Positions 9,761-17,261 of a stretch of 64,000 nucleotides of DNA are shown piece by piece. Both the position numbers and the translations under genes were made by a program. Position 1 is the first letter of the stretch; the number at the start of each line of letters is the position of its first letter. The DNA comes from Gemmatales bacterium. GTDB taxonomy: Bacteria; Planctomycetota; Planctomycetia; Gemmatales; HRBIN36. The DNA is taken from NCBI GenBank assembly GCA_025060195.1, contig JANXCQ010000005.1, positions 106,994-170,993 of the forward strand, written 5' to 3'. The notes beneath the pieces were generated by a model. That model was not told the DNA's origin, did no database searches, and saw only the letters and a list, made by a program, of their open reading frames with translations.

Positions 9761-9783
9761 ATTACTTTGGAGTACGAAATAAT
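9761..9783. promoter_or_regulatory. Imperfect palindrome upstream of protoglobin, candidate MarR operator
   Basis: A 23-base imperfect palindrome centred near 9772, about 30 bases upstream of the protoglobin ATG. The half ATTACTTTGG resembles the reverse complement of the other half (ATTATTTCGT). Size and position suit a MarR dimer site overlapping the promoter. No comparison with other genomes was possible. Confidence 0.4.
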
Positions 9784-9961
9784 TTATTCATTGACGCGCC
9801 TTTATCAAGAGAGGAAACCGCCAAGAATCTCGAAAGCCGCACCGAGCGCGTTATTGCCCGTCGTAGCTGCCTTGCTTAGATCATTGCGCTTCGACCTTAC
9901 TTCTTTGGACTAGTGGCCGCTGATGCTTGGGAACAATAATTGGGAAGGCGGGGCTGCAGAA

Positions 9962-10080
9962 TTTTCCGCAAGCCTCAACGCGGGACTGGCTATAAGGATA
10001 TATACTTCACCTCACCGCTACTCCACTGGTGAGGCTCTCGCTTTACGACCTGGCGCATGCCTGGGTTGAGCCGCGGAAAA
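9962..10080. ncRNA. Candidate structured RNA between protoglobin and carboxyltransferase genes
   Basis: Nested pairings in a 694-base stretch (9731-10424) without a supported gene. TTTTCCGC (9962-9969) pairs with GCGGAAAA (10073-10080). Inside it CTCAAC (9974-9979) pairs with GTTGAG (10065-10070) across a small internal loop. Within that lie a 7-bp hairpin CCTCACC/GGTGAGG (10010-10016 with 10028-10034) and a weaker hairpin at 10049-10064 with a GCAT loop. All listed stems except the last are perfect Watson-Crick, so strand cannot be decided from wobble pairs. I do not recognise a known riboswitch, ribozyme, 6S or SRP signature. It could be a small RNA or a leader element of the carboxyltransferase operon 345 bases downstream. 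Confidence 0.35.
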
Positions 10081-10352
10081 CTACCGTGAAGTGGATCTTA
10101 GCCCCTCACGATGAATAAGCATATCCCAGTCACTATCAAGGCGTGAATCTTGGCGACCCAGCGGGTTTCTATGGAACCTTGCGACTGCGAAAGCGATTAC
10201 GCGGTAATTAAGCGAAAAATGAAGACAAGAGCATCAAAACATCTTCGCAGCCTCGGTAATGGCACGCGTACCGACAAGATAGGAACGCTCCCATGCCGTT
10301 CTCATTCCCAGCCCTGGGAACCTAGCCGAACCTAAATAACTAAACTAAATGA

Positions 10353-10391
10353 CAATGAAGAACCTTGGGTACATGAGTATGTTCTTCATTG
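10353..10391. promoter_or_regulatory. Perfect 11-bp inverted repeat upstream of the carboxyltransferase operon
   Basis: CAATGAAGAAC (10353-10363) and GTTCTTCATTG (10381-10391) are exact reverse complements separated by 17 bases. The element ends 33 bases before the ATG of the carboxyltransferase gene. It could be a regulator operator or a 5'-UTR hairpin. No U-run follows, so an intrinsic terminator is unlikely. Confidence 0.5.
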
Positions 10392-10424
10392 CCTAGCAGG
10401 TGCTCCTAAGGGACACGGTGATCC

Positions 10425-12056
10425 ATGAGTGAGCTAGCCTCCAAGTGGCAGGACCTGCTAACTAAGTTACGCGAGCAAGAAGACCTGATACGCTTGGGGG
10501 GCGGCGTTCAGGCCATTGCTCGACAACATGAAAAAGGACGGTTAACTGCCCGCGAACGGATTCGTTTGTTATGCGATTCCCAGCCACAAGGTAATCAAAG
10601 CCAGCCTGCTTTCTTCGAGCTAAGTTTATGGGCTGGGTGGAATATGTACCAAGACTGGGGCGGAGCTCCCTCCGGGGGAGTTATCACGGGCATAGGACTG
10701 ATACATAATCGCCCCTGCATGATCATTGCTAACGATGCCACAGTGAAAGCTGGTTCCTTCTTCCCGATTACTACTAAGAAGGTGCTTCGGGCTCAGCGCA
10801 TCGCGTGGCAAAATCGCCTGCCTCTTGTTTACTTAGTCGACAGTGCGGGCGTTTTTTTACCGCTCCAGGATGAAGTTTTTCCAGACGAAGACGATTTCGG
10901 CCGCATCTTTCGCAATAATGCCGTCCTCAGTGCCGCGGGTATTCCTCAGTTCGCAGCAATTATGGGTAATTGCGTAGCGGGCGGTGGATATTTACCAGTT
11001 CTATGCGATGTCCTACTTATGACCGAGGGGTCGGGCTTGTACCTGGCAGGACCTGCCTTAGTCAAGGCGGCCATCGGTCAACAAGTTTCTCATGAAGAAC
11101 TAGGCGGAGCGCAAATGCACGCCAGCATCAGCGGTACCATAGATTTTCGGGAACCCGATGATAAGGCGTGCCTGAAACGATTGAGGCAACTAATAGCACA
11201 ACTGCCCGAGCAGACGTTGTTAGACAGCAACGAATCGTATAGGACTCAGCGGGCCCCAGAAGACCTATACAGCTTAGTAGACCCTCAGGGTTTACGTGAA
11301 TATGAAGTACGCGATGTCTTAGCATGTATTTTAGATGCGGGGAGTTTTGACGAATACAAAGCCGAATATGGTCCTACCCTCGTTTGTGGATTTGCCACTA
11401 TTGGCGGCATACGTGTGGGCGTAGTGGCTAATCAGCGACGCCGCTGCCGGAACGCGCAGGGACAGCTTCAATATGGCGGCGTCATTTATGTGGATAGCGC
11501 TAACAAAGCGGCCCGTTTCGTTATGGTATGTAATCAACTACGCTTGCCTATCATTTTCTTTCAGGATGTTAATGGTTTTATGGTGGGGCGCGATGCGGAA
11601 CAAGCGGGGATCATTCGCGCTGGCGCCAAGCTCGTTAACGTTATCAGTAATAGTATAGTGCCTAAAATCACCGTTATTATTGGCGGCTCTTTTGGCGCCG
11701 GAAACTATGCTCTATGCGGCAAAGCCTTCGATCCGCGATTTATTTTCGCCTGGCCCAGCGCACGTTACGCCGTCATGGGGGCGCAACAAGCTGCCAGTAC
11801 TCTGCTGGAAATCATGTTAGCTGGCTTACGCCGAGAGGGAAAACCGCTCGAGGCGGAAGAGCTAGCCGCTATACGCGACCGCATCCGCAGCAGTTATGAA
11901 GAACAAACTGATGTTCGCTATGCCGCGGCTCGCTTATGGGTAGATGGGATTATTGATCCGGTCCAAACGCGCTCAACCTTGATCTTGGCTCTTAAGATAG
12001 TCTCGCGAACCTTAGACTTAGGCAAAGACTTCAGGACCGGCGTCTTACAGGTATGA
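10425..12056 (+). CDS. Acyl-CoA carboxylase carboxyltransferase (beta) subunit
   Basis: 543-residue carboxyltransferase subunit of a biotin-dependent acyl-CoA carboxylase (propionyl-, methylcrotonyl- or geranyl-CoA type). The crotonase-like N- and C-halves are both present: GRLTARERIRLLCD near residue 40, GGGYLPVLCDVLLMTEGSGLY with the oxyanion glycine run around residue 190, and FFQDVNGFMVG plus GGSFGAGNYALCGKAFDP in the C-half. It transfers CO2 from carboxybiotin to the acyl-CoA. No biotin carboxylase or biotin carrier gene is present in the window, so partners must be elsewhere. The AtuA-family gene follows at once, as in acyclic terpene and leucine degradation clusters; branched-chain acyl-CoA is therefore the likely substrate class, by inference. 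Confidence 0.85.
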   Translation: MSELASKWQDLLTKLREQEDLIRLGGGVQAIARQHEKGRLTARERIRLLCDSQPQGNQSQPAFFELSLWAGWNMYQDWGGAPSGGVITGIGLIHNRPCMIIANDATVKAGSFFPITTKKVLRAQRIAWQNRLPLVYLVDSAGVFLPLQDEVFPDEDDFGRIFRNNAVLSAAGIPQFAAIMGNCVAGGGYLPVLCDVLLMTEGSGLYLAGPALVKAAIGQQVSHEELGGAQMHASISGTIDFREPDDKACLKRLRQLIAQLPEQTLLDSNESYRTQRAPEDLYSLVDPQGLREYEVRDVLACILDAGSFDEYKAEYGPTLVCGFATIGGIRVGVVANQRRRCRNAQGQLQYGGVIYVDSANKAARFVMVCNQLRLPIIFFQDVNGFMVGRDAEQAGIIRAGAKLVNVISNSIVPKITVIIGGSFGAGNYALCGKAFDPRFIFAWPSARYAVMGAQQAASTLLEIMLAGLRREGKPLEAEELAAIRDRIRSSYEEQTDVRYAAARLWVDGIIDPVQTRSTLILALKIVSRTLDLGKDFRTGVLQV

Positions 12057-12084
12057 CGCCACTAAAGTGCTAAGCTTAGAAAAC

Positions 12085-13443
12085 ATGAGTACTAAGACCA
12101 TACGTGTCGGGAATGGATGCGGTTTCTGGGGAGATCAGCTCGACGCGCCAGTTTTCTTAGTGGAGCGAGGTGCCTTAGATTTTTTGACTTTGGAGTACTT
12201 AGCCGAACTTACTATGTCTATCCTAGCCCAACAGCGCCAGCGTGATGCACAGCTAGGATATGCGACGGACTTCATCGAAGTTCTGGATCGCCTATGCCCA
12301 TTATGGCGACGTCAGGAGAATTTACGAATCATTACGAATGCAGGCGGTCTAAACCCGCATAGTTGTGCCGAACGTGCTCTGGAAGTGCTCCGGCGCCACG
12401 GTTTGCGGAAGCGCGTTGGAATTGTGTTGGGGGATGATATCTTACCTCGTTTAGATGACCTACTGCGAGCAGGATATTCACTGGCCCACATGGATACGGG
12501 CGAGCCCTTGAGTGCTGTGCGTGCTCGCGTGGTTTGTGCTAACGTTTATTTAGGCGCTCGGCCGATTGTTCAAGCTTTAGAGCAAGGAGCGGATTTAGTA
12601 ATAACGGGTCGGGTCGCCGATGCTTCCCTTACCGTTGCCCCTGCAGTATGGGCGTTCGGGTGGTCCTGGGAGGATTGGGACAAGTTAGCGTCGGCTGCCA
12701 TCGCCGGTCATCTCATTGAGTGTGGCGCTCAAGTAACTGGCGGGTTATTTACGGACTGGCAGCGTGTACCGAATTTAGCCGATGTAGGCTATCCCATAGC
12801 AGAACTGGAAGCTGACGGGACATTTCGCATCCTAAAGCCGAGCGACAGTGGCGGCATGGTCACAATAGACACAGTACGCGAACAGCTGCTTTATGAAGTC
12901 GGAGATCCCGCGGCTTATATCACGCCCGACGTTGTTGCTGACTTCACCAGCGTTCGCTTGGTTGCTTTAGAACCTGAGGGGGTCGAAATACGCTATGCCC
13001 GAGGTAAACCTGCTACTGAATCTTATAAGGTATCCATTGCCTATCGAGATGGCTATTTTTGCAGTGGCCAAATCGTCGTGGCCGGCCAGGACGCACGAGA
13101 AAAGGCCAAGCTATGTGCCGATATAATTCGTCGGCGGTTACGTCGAGCCGGTGCAGAACCTGAGGAATTTCATGCAGAGCTCTTAGGGGCAGGGGATAGT
13201 GTACCGGGAGTCTGGCCCACAGTTTCACCTTATGAAGTCGTGCTGCGAATTGCAGCTTGGGATAAGCAACGTTCGGTCTTAGAGCGATTTGCTCGTGAAA
13301 TTGCCCCGCTGGTAACAAGCGGCCCCCCAGGAGTCACAGGCTATGCCACCGGTCGGCCGGCAGTACGCGAAGTATTTGCTTATTGGCCCGCGCTGATTCC
13401 TAAGTCAGCCGTGCAGACAGAAGTCATATATTGGGACACCTAG
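12085..13443 (+). CDS. AtuA family protein (DUF1446), N-terminal portion as a separate gene
   Basis: 452-residue member of the DUF1446/AtuA family, named after the acyclic terpene utilisation gene atuA of Pseudomonas, whose biochemical role is not established. It opens TIRVGNGCGFWGD, with RIITNAGGLNPHSCAE around residue 90, GADLVITGRVADASLTVAP near residue 175, and GAQVTGGLFTDW near 215. I choose the ATG at 12085; the frame also has a GTG at 12067. It lies about 30 bases after the carboxyltransferase gene. In Pseudomonas AtuA carries a further C-terminal ferredoxin-like domain; here that part is the next gene. Confidence 0.85.
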   Translation: MSTKTIRVGNGCGFWGDQLDAPVFLVERGALDFLTLEYLAELTMSILAQQRQRDAQLGYATDFIEVLDRLCPLWRRQENLRIITNAGGLNPHSCAERALEVLRRHGLRKRVGIVLGDDILPRLDDLLRAGYSLAHMDTGEPLSAVRARVVCANVYLGARPIVQALEQGADLVITGRVADASLTVAPAVWAFGWSWEDWDKLASAAIAGHLIECGAQVTGGLFTDWQRVPNLADVGYPIAELEADGTFRILKPSDSGGMVTIDTVREQLLYEVGDPAAYITPDVVADFTSVRLVALEPEGVEIRYARGKPATESYKVSIAYRDGYFCSGQIVVAGQDAREKAKLCADIIRRRLRRAGAEPEEFHAELLGAGDSVPGVWPTVSPYEVVLRIAAWDKQRSVLERFAREIAPLVTSGPPGVTGYATGRPAVREVFAYWPALIPKSAVQTEVIYWDT

Positions 13444-13455
13444 GAGGCAAAGCAT

Positions 13456-13773
13456 ATGCGCTTACACACAATCGCCTTAGCCCGAAGTGGCGATAAGGGA
13501 AACCATGCTAATATCGGCGTCCTAGCACGTTATCCTGAAGTTTATGGCTGGCTCTGCAACTATCTGACCGCCGAACGCGTGGCCGCTTACTTTTGCTCCC
13601 TAAAGCCTAGTCGGGTTGAGCGGTATCTCGCTCCTAACATTTGGGGACTCAACTTCGTGCTCTACGATGTGTTAGCCGGCGGAGCTGCTCGCTCCTTACG
13701 TTTAGATAGCCAAGGTAAGGCGCTGGCTTGTGCGCTGTTGAACCTGGAGATTCCTGAGCCTCAAATTGAGTAG
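13456..13773 (+). CDS. AtuA C-terminal ferredoxin-like domain protein
   Basis: 105-residue protein matching the C-terminal ferredoxin-like domain normally fused to AtuA. It starts MRLHTIALARSGDKGNHANIGV; the RSGDKGxxxNIG signature is typical of that domain. It begins 12 bases after the stop of the DUF1446 gene with GGAGG ahead of the ATG, so the two halves are co-translated and presumably form one complex. It carries no cysteine cluster, so the ferredoxin-like label refers to the fold only. Together with the carboxyltransferase it makes a three-gene unit for breakdown of a branched or terpenoid acyl-CoA, by inference. Confidence 0.8.
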   Translation: MRLHTIALARSGDKGNHANIGVLARYPEVYGWLCNYLTAERVAAYFCSLKPSRVERYLAPNIWGLNFVLYDVLAGGAARSLRLDSQGKALACALLNLEIPEPQIE

Positions 13774-13827
13774 AAGTCACTATCCATCGGATATCTTTAC
13801 TACTAATCTCTCCGAAGGAGCTGACAA

Positions 13828-15030
13828 GTGAAATATGCGATCATTATACCCGATGGCGCGGCTGATGAACCTGTCAAGGAACTTCAAGGGCGCACTCCCT
13901 TGCAAGCCGCCCGAAAACCTCACATGGATAAGCTGGCGCGTCAGGGACGTTTAGGCCTATCGAACAACGTTCCCGACCAGTTCACTCCGGCCAGTGATGT
14001 GGCTATGCTAAGTGTTTTCGGATATGATCCCGTGCGTTACTATACTGGTCGGGCCCCCTTAGAAGCAGCAGCTCAGGGCATTAAGTTAGGACCTTATGAT
14101 TGGGCTATCCGCTGTAACTTAGTTTATATCGAAAATGAAGAGATGAGGGACTTCACTGCGGGGCATATTAGCTCCGAAGAGGCCCGCGACCTCATGGCCA
14201 CTCTCCAGCAAAGTTTAGGAACGGCGAGTTGGCAGTTTGTAGCTGGCGTTAGCTACCGTAACCTGCTCATCTATCGAGGTCAGGCAGGCGGGCCATTCAG
14301 TGCCGATACGAAGACGCAACCCCCTCACGATATTCCTGATCGTCCGATTGCGGAATACCTACCCAGTGGCCCTGGCAGTGAGATCCTAAGAGACCTGATG
14401 GAACGTAGTCGCGAGGTTTTGCGCCATCATCCCATCAACAAAAAACGGCAGGCTGAGGGAAAGCGACCCGCCACCCAAATTTGGCTCTGGGGATTAGGCC
14501 AGGCCCCTAACTTAGAACCGTTCGAGCGGTTGTATGGCAAACGTGGTGCTATAATCACCGCGGTGGACTTAGTACGCGGGGTCGGTGCACTGACTGGCTG
14601 GCATAGAATTGACGTGCCTGGAGCAACGGGTTATATAGATACCGATTATGCCGCCAAAGGTCGCTATGCAGTCAAGGCACTCACTGATTATGACATAGTA
14701 TGTGTGCATATTGAGGCCCCGGATGAAGCCTCTCATGAAGGTAAGGCCGAGGTGAAGGTTTGGACTATAGAGCAAATTGATCAGCACATAGTTGGGCCAT
14801 TGGTTGAAGCGCTCACCACTTACCCGGCATGGCGCGTCTGGATTACTCCTGATCATCGGACGACTCTGCAAACGCGTGCACATGCGCGGGGACTAGTGCC
14901 TTGGATCATGGCAGGAACCAACATCGCCGCGGAAAATTTCTTGGGCTACGACGAATTCGAGGCGGAAAAGTCGCATTATCGCTTTGCAGAAGGCTGGCGC
15001 GTCATGAGGATGTTCCTCAATCCGGACTAA
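13828..15030 (+). CDS. apgM: Cofactor-independent phosphoglycerate mutase, archaeal type (ApgM)
   Basis: 400-residue alkaline-phosphatase-fold enzyme interconverting 3- and 2-phosphoglycerate. Metal ligands and nucleophile are visible: IIPDGAADEP at residue 6 (first Asp) and PASDVAMLSVFGYDP around residue 57 with the catalytic Ser. EAPDEASHEGKAE (near residue 297) and ITPDHRTT (near 338) supply the remaining Asp/His metal ligands. Related sequences are sometimes annotated as proposed homoserine kinase (ThrH-like); the full-length match favours the mutase. The start is GTG at 13828 with GAAGGAG upstream. The purine nucleoside phosphorylase gene follows after 15 bases, suggesting one transcript. 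Confidence 0.88.
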   Translation: MKYAIIIPDGAADEPVKELQGRTPLQAARKPHMDKLARQGRLGLSNNVPDQFTPASDVAMLSVFGYDPVRYYTGRAPLEAAAQGIKLGPYDWAIRCNLVYIENEEMRDFTAGHISSEEARDLMATLQQSLGTASWQFVAGVSYRNLLIYRGQAGGPFSADTKTQPPHDIPDRPIAEYLPSGPGSEILRDLMERSREVLRHHPINKKRQAEGKRPATQIWLWGLGQAPNLEPFERLYGKRGAIITAVDLVRGVGALTGWHRIDVPGATGYIDTDYAAKGRYAVKALTDYDIVCVHIEAPDEASHEGKAEVKVWTIEQIDQHIVGPLVEALTTYPAWRVWITPDHRTTLQTRAHARGLVPWIMAGTNIAAENFLGYDEFEAEKSHYRFAEGWRVMRMFLNPD

Positions 15031-15045
15031 CTCGGGAGACATGCT

Positions 15046-15867
15046 ATGAAAGGGCTTTACGAGCAGATTCAGGAGGCCGCTGCGGCGATTCGACAGCAAT
15101 GGTCTGGCAAACCGCGCTTTGGAATTATCCTGGGTACTGGCTTAGGAGGATTGCGCGAAGAAGTACAGGCGGAAGTAGTAATACCATATGAAAGTATCCC
15201 CCATTTTCCCAAAGCGACCGCAATTAGCCACGCAGGTAACTTAGTTGGTGGAACTTGGCAAGGACGTACAGTAGTTTTGATGGAGGGTCGAGTTCATTAT
15301 TACGAAGGCTACCCAATGCAACAGATCACGTTCCCAGTCCGCGTTATGAAGGCGCTAGGTTGCGAGATATTGATTCTCACCACGGCCTGCGGCGGAATGA
15401 ATCCTCAATGGCGCAAGGGAGATCTTATGTTGATTGAGGATCACATTAACCTTATGGGCGATAACCCGCTGATCGGCCCAAATGATGAACGCTTAGGGCC
15501 TCGTTTTCCTGATATGTGCTATGCTTATGACCGGGATTTACTCGCGTTAGCTGAACGGATAGGTTTAGAAGAGCAGATTCGTTTGCATCGCGGGGTGTAT
15601 GTAGCGTTAGCAGGGCCCAACCTGGAGACGCGGGCAGAATATAGATTCCTGCGCCTCATCGGGGCAGATGTCGTGGGGATGTCCACGGTACCCGAAGTAA
15701 TTGTCGCCGTCCATGCCGGACTGCGCGTCTTGGGGATTGCCGTCATAACTGACATGTGCTTACCTGACGCGCTCCAACCAGTGTCCGTGGCAGACATTCT
15801 GGCTACCGCAGCACAAGCGGAGAAGCCGCTGCGAACACTAATTCGCCGGGTCGTCGCCGAGGCCTGA
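15046..15867 (+). CDS. Purine nucleoside phosphorylase, type I
   Basis: 273-residue trimeric-type purine nucleoside phosphorylase that splits inosine or guanosine with phosphate into base and ribose-1-phosphate. Family motifs: GIILGTGLGGL near residue 27, ISHAGNLVGG with the phosphate-binding His, TTACGGMNP, DHINLMGDNPL, and YVALAGPNLETRAEYR with the base-binding Glu, followed by VVGMSTVPE. The length is that of the human/Bacillus PunA class, distinct from the hexameric DeoD class. It lies directly after apgM, and with pyrE downstream suggests nucleotide salvage and supply functions. Confidence 0.92.
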   Translation: MKGLYEQIQEAAAAIRQQWSGKPRFGIILGTGLGGLREEVQAEVVIPYESIPHFPKATAISHAGNLVGGTWQGRTVVLMEGRVHYYEGYPMQQITFPVRVMKALGCEILILTTACGGMNPQWRKGDLMLIEDHINLMGDNPLIGPNDERLGPRFPDMCYAYDRDLLALAERIGLEEQIRLHRGVYVALAGPNLETRAEYRFLRLIGADVVGMSTVPEVIVAVHAGLRVLGIAVITDMCLPDALQPVSVADILATAAQAEKPLRTLIRRVVAEA

Positions 15868-15911
15868 CCATGCAAAACTCATCGCGGATTCACTAAGACA
15901 TCGGGTATGAT

Positions 15912-16664
15912 ATGTCTCGGATAAGTCGGTTTATTAGCGCTAATTCTAGGAAGAAATCGCGAGGCCAATTCTTAATATGGCTCTTTATGCTGTTTTTTCC
16001 CACAGTAGCAGCTTTATTCTACTTCCTAATTCTGTCGGGCAGTGCCTGGGCCAAGCCGATTTACATCGTGGCAAAAACGATTCAGTTTGGGTTCCCCGTG
16101 TTGTACGTACACCTAGTGCAGCGGCAAACACTGTCCGTACGGGCACCTCATAGAAAGGATTGGTTGGTCGGTTTTGCTTCTGGTATAGCGTTGGTTATGA
16201 TAATTTGGGTAGCTTATTTCGCGTATTACCGATCACAGCCATGGATGACTCAAGTAGGTGCGCATATTTGGGGGAAGTTGCAGGAAATTGGCGCAACAAC
16301 TCTCTCCGCATATTTAGGTCTGGCTTTGCTTCTAAGTATTGTTCATGCATTGCTGGAGGAATATTATTGGCGCTGGTTCGTATGGAGTGAACTGTCGCAG
16401 CGTTGGCCGTCGTGGTTGGCAATCATAATGGCGAACGCAGCGTTCACCCTCCACCACATTGTGGTGCTCTATGTTTATATTCCTGGAACTTACTTTTGGA
16501 CAAGTGGAATGCTTTTTAGTCTTGGCATTATGGTGGGAGGCATGATTTGGTCGTTGGTTTATAGATATACAGGGAACATTTATAGCGCCTGGGTGAGTCA
16601 TGTTTTGGTAGATGGGGCACTGATGTATATCGGCTATGACTTAACTCGGAGTTATTGGCCATGA
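15912..16664 (+). CDS. CPBP family intramembrane metalloprotease (CAAX/Abi)
   Basis: 250-residue multi-pass membrane protein with the three CPBP/Abi motifs: LEEYYWRWFVW (EExxxR, near residue 153), TLHHIVVLY (FxxxH-type histidines), and SHVLVDGAL (HxxxD/N) near the C-terminus. These residues form the active site in Rce1-type proteases. About six hydrophobic helices are visible, beginning with FLIWLFMLFFPTVAALFYFL. Substrate and role are unknown; family members process CAAX peptides, bacteriocin-related peptides or membrane proteins. Its TGA overlaps the pyrE ATG as ATGA, so the two are translationally coupled. Confidence 0.82.
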   Translation: MSRISRFISANSRKKSRGQFLIWLFMLFFPTVAALFYFLILSGSAWAKPIYIVAKTIQFGFPVLYVHLVQRQTLSVRAPHRKDWLVGFASGIALVMIIWVAYFAYYRSQPWMTQVGAHIWGKLQEIGATTLSAYLGLALLLSIVHALLEEYYWRWFVWSELSQRWPSWLAIIMANAAFTLHHIVVLYVYIPGTYFWTSGMLFSLGIMVGGMIWSLVYRYTGNIYSAWVSHVLVDGALMYIGYDLTRSYWP

Positions 16665-17215
16665 TGGGTGTGCAGGCAATGCGCGAGAGAGTTTTAGCTT
16701 ACTTAGTAGCAAGGGCGTTGCGCTTCGGAGAAGTCGTGTTAGCCTCGGGACAGAGAAGCTCATTCTATGTGGATTGTAAGATGATCTTACTTAACTCGGA
16801 GGTGGCGGCACTGGTGGGCGAATTAATCTACGACCTGACTAAAGACTTAGAATTTGACGCAATCGGCGGTCCCGAGGTGGGAGCGATACCGATCACCACG
16901 GCGGCTGTAATAGCCTATTATCGGCATGGACGTGTCATAGAGGGATTCTTCGTTCGAAAAAGTGTCAAGGAGCACGGCCTGCAAAAAAAAATCGAGGGTA
17001 AGTTTGAGCCTGGGAATCGGGTAGTTTTGGTGGAGGATGTCACGACCACGGGAGGATCGTCGATGCAGGTGGTGGAAACAGTTGAACAGGCAGGAGGTAA
17101 GATTGTATGTGTGATAAGCCTGTTGGATCGAGAGCAAGGAGCGGCAGAACGATTTGCGGAACGGGGACTAAGATTTGTACCGATTTTTCGCTTATCGGAC
17201 TTAGGAGTGGCCTAA
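16661..17215 (+). CDS. pyrE: Orotate phosphoribosyltransferase
   Basis: 184-residue enzyme of pyrimidine synthesis joining orotate to PRPP to give OMP. Features: LASGQRSSFYVDCKMILL at about residue 26, GGPEVGAIPITTA (orotate loop side), FFVRKSVKEHG with the catalytic flexible-loop lysines, and the PRPP-binding motif VVLVEDVTTTGGSS near residue 125. I use the ATG at 16661, which overlaps the stop of the CPBP protease gene by four bases; a TTG at 16655 is also in frame. No other pyrimidine gene is adjacent. Confidence 0.93.
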   Translation: MMGVQAMRERVLAYLVARALRFGEVVLASGQRSSFYVDCKMILLNSEVAALVGELIYDLTKDLEFDAIGGPEVGAIPITTAAVIAYYRHGRVIEGFFVRKSVKEHGLQKKIEGKFEPGNRVVLVEDVTTTGGSSMQVVETVEQAGGKIVCVISLLDREQGAAERFAERGLRFVPIFRLSDLGVA

Positions 17216-17261
17216 CGGATCCTGACAAAGCAAACTAGATATGGACTAAAGGAAATTAGAG

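Noticed and set aside
10150..10335. 61-codon frame upstream of the carboxyltransferase gene
   Set aside because: Short, Arg/Ser-rich, no ribosome binding site; the region is better described by non-coding structure.
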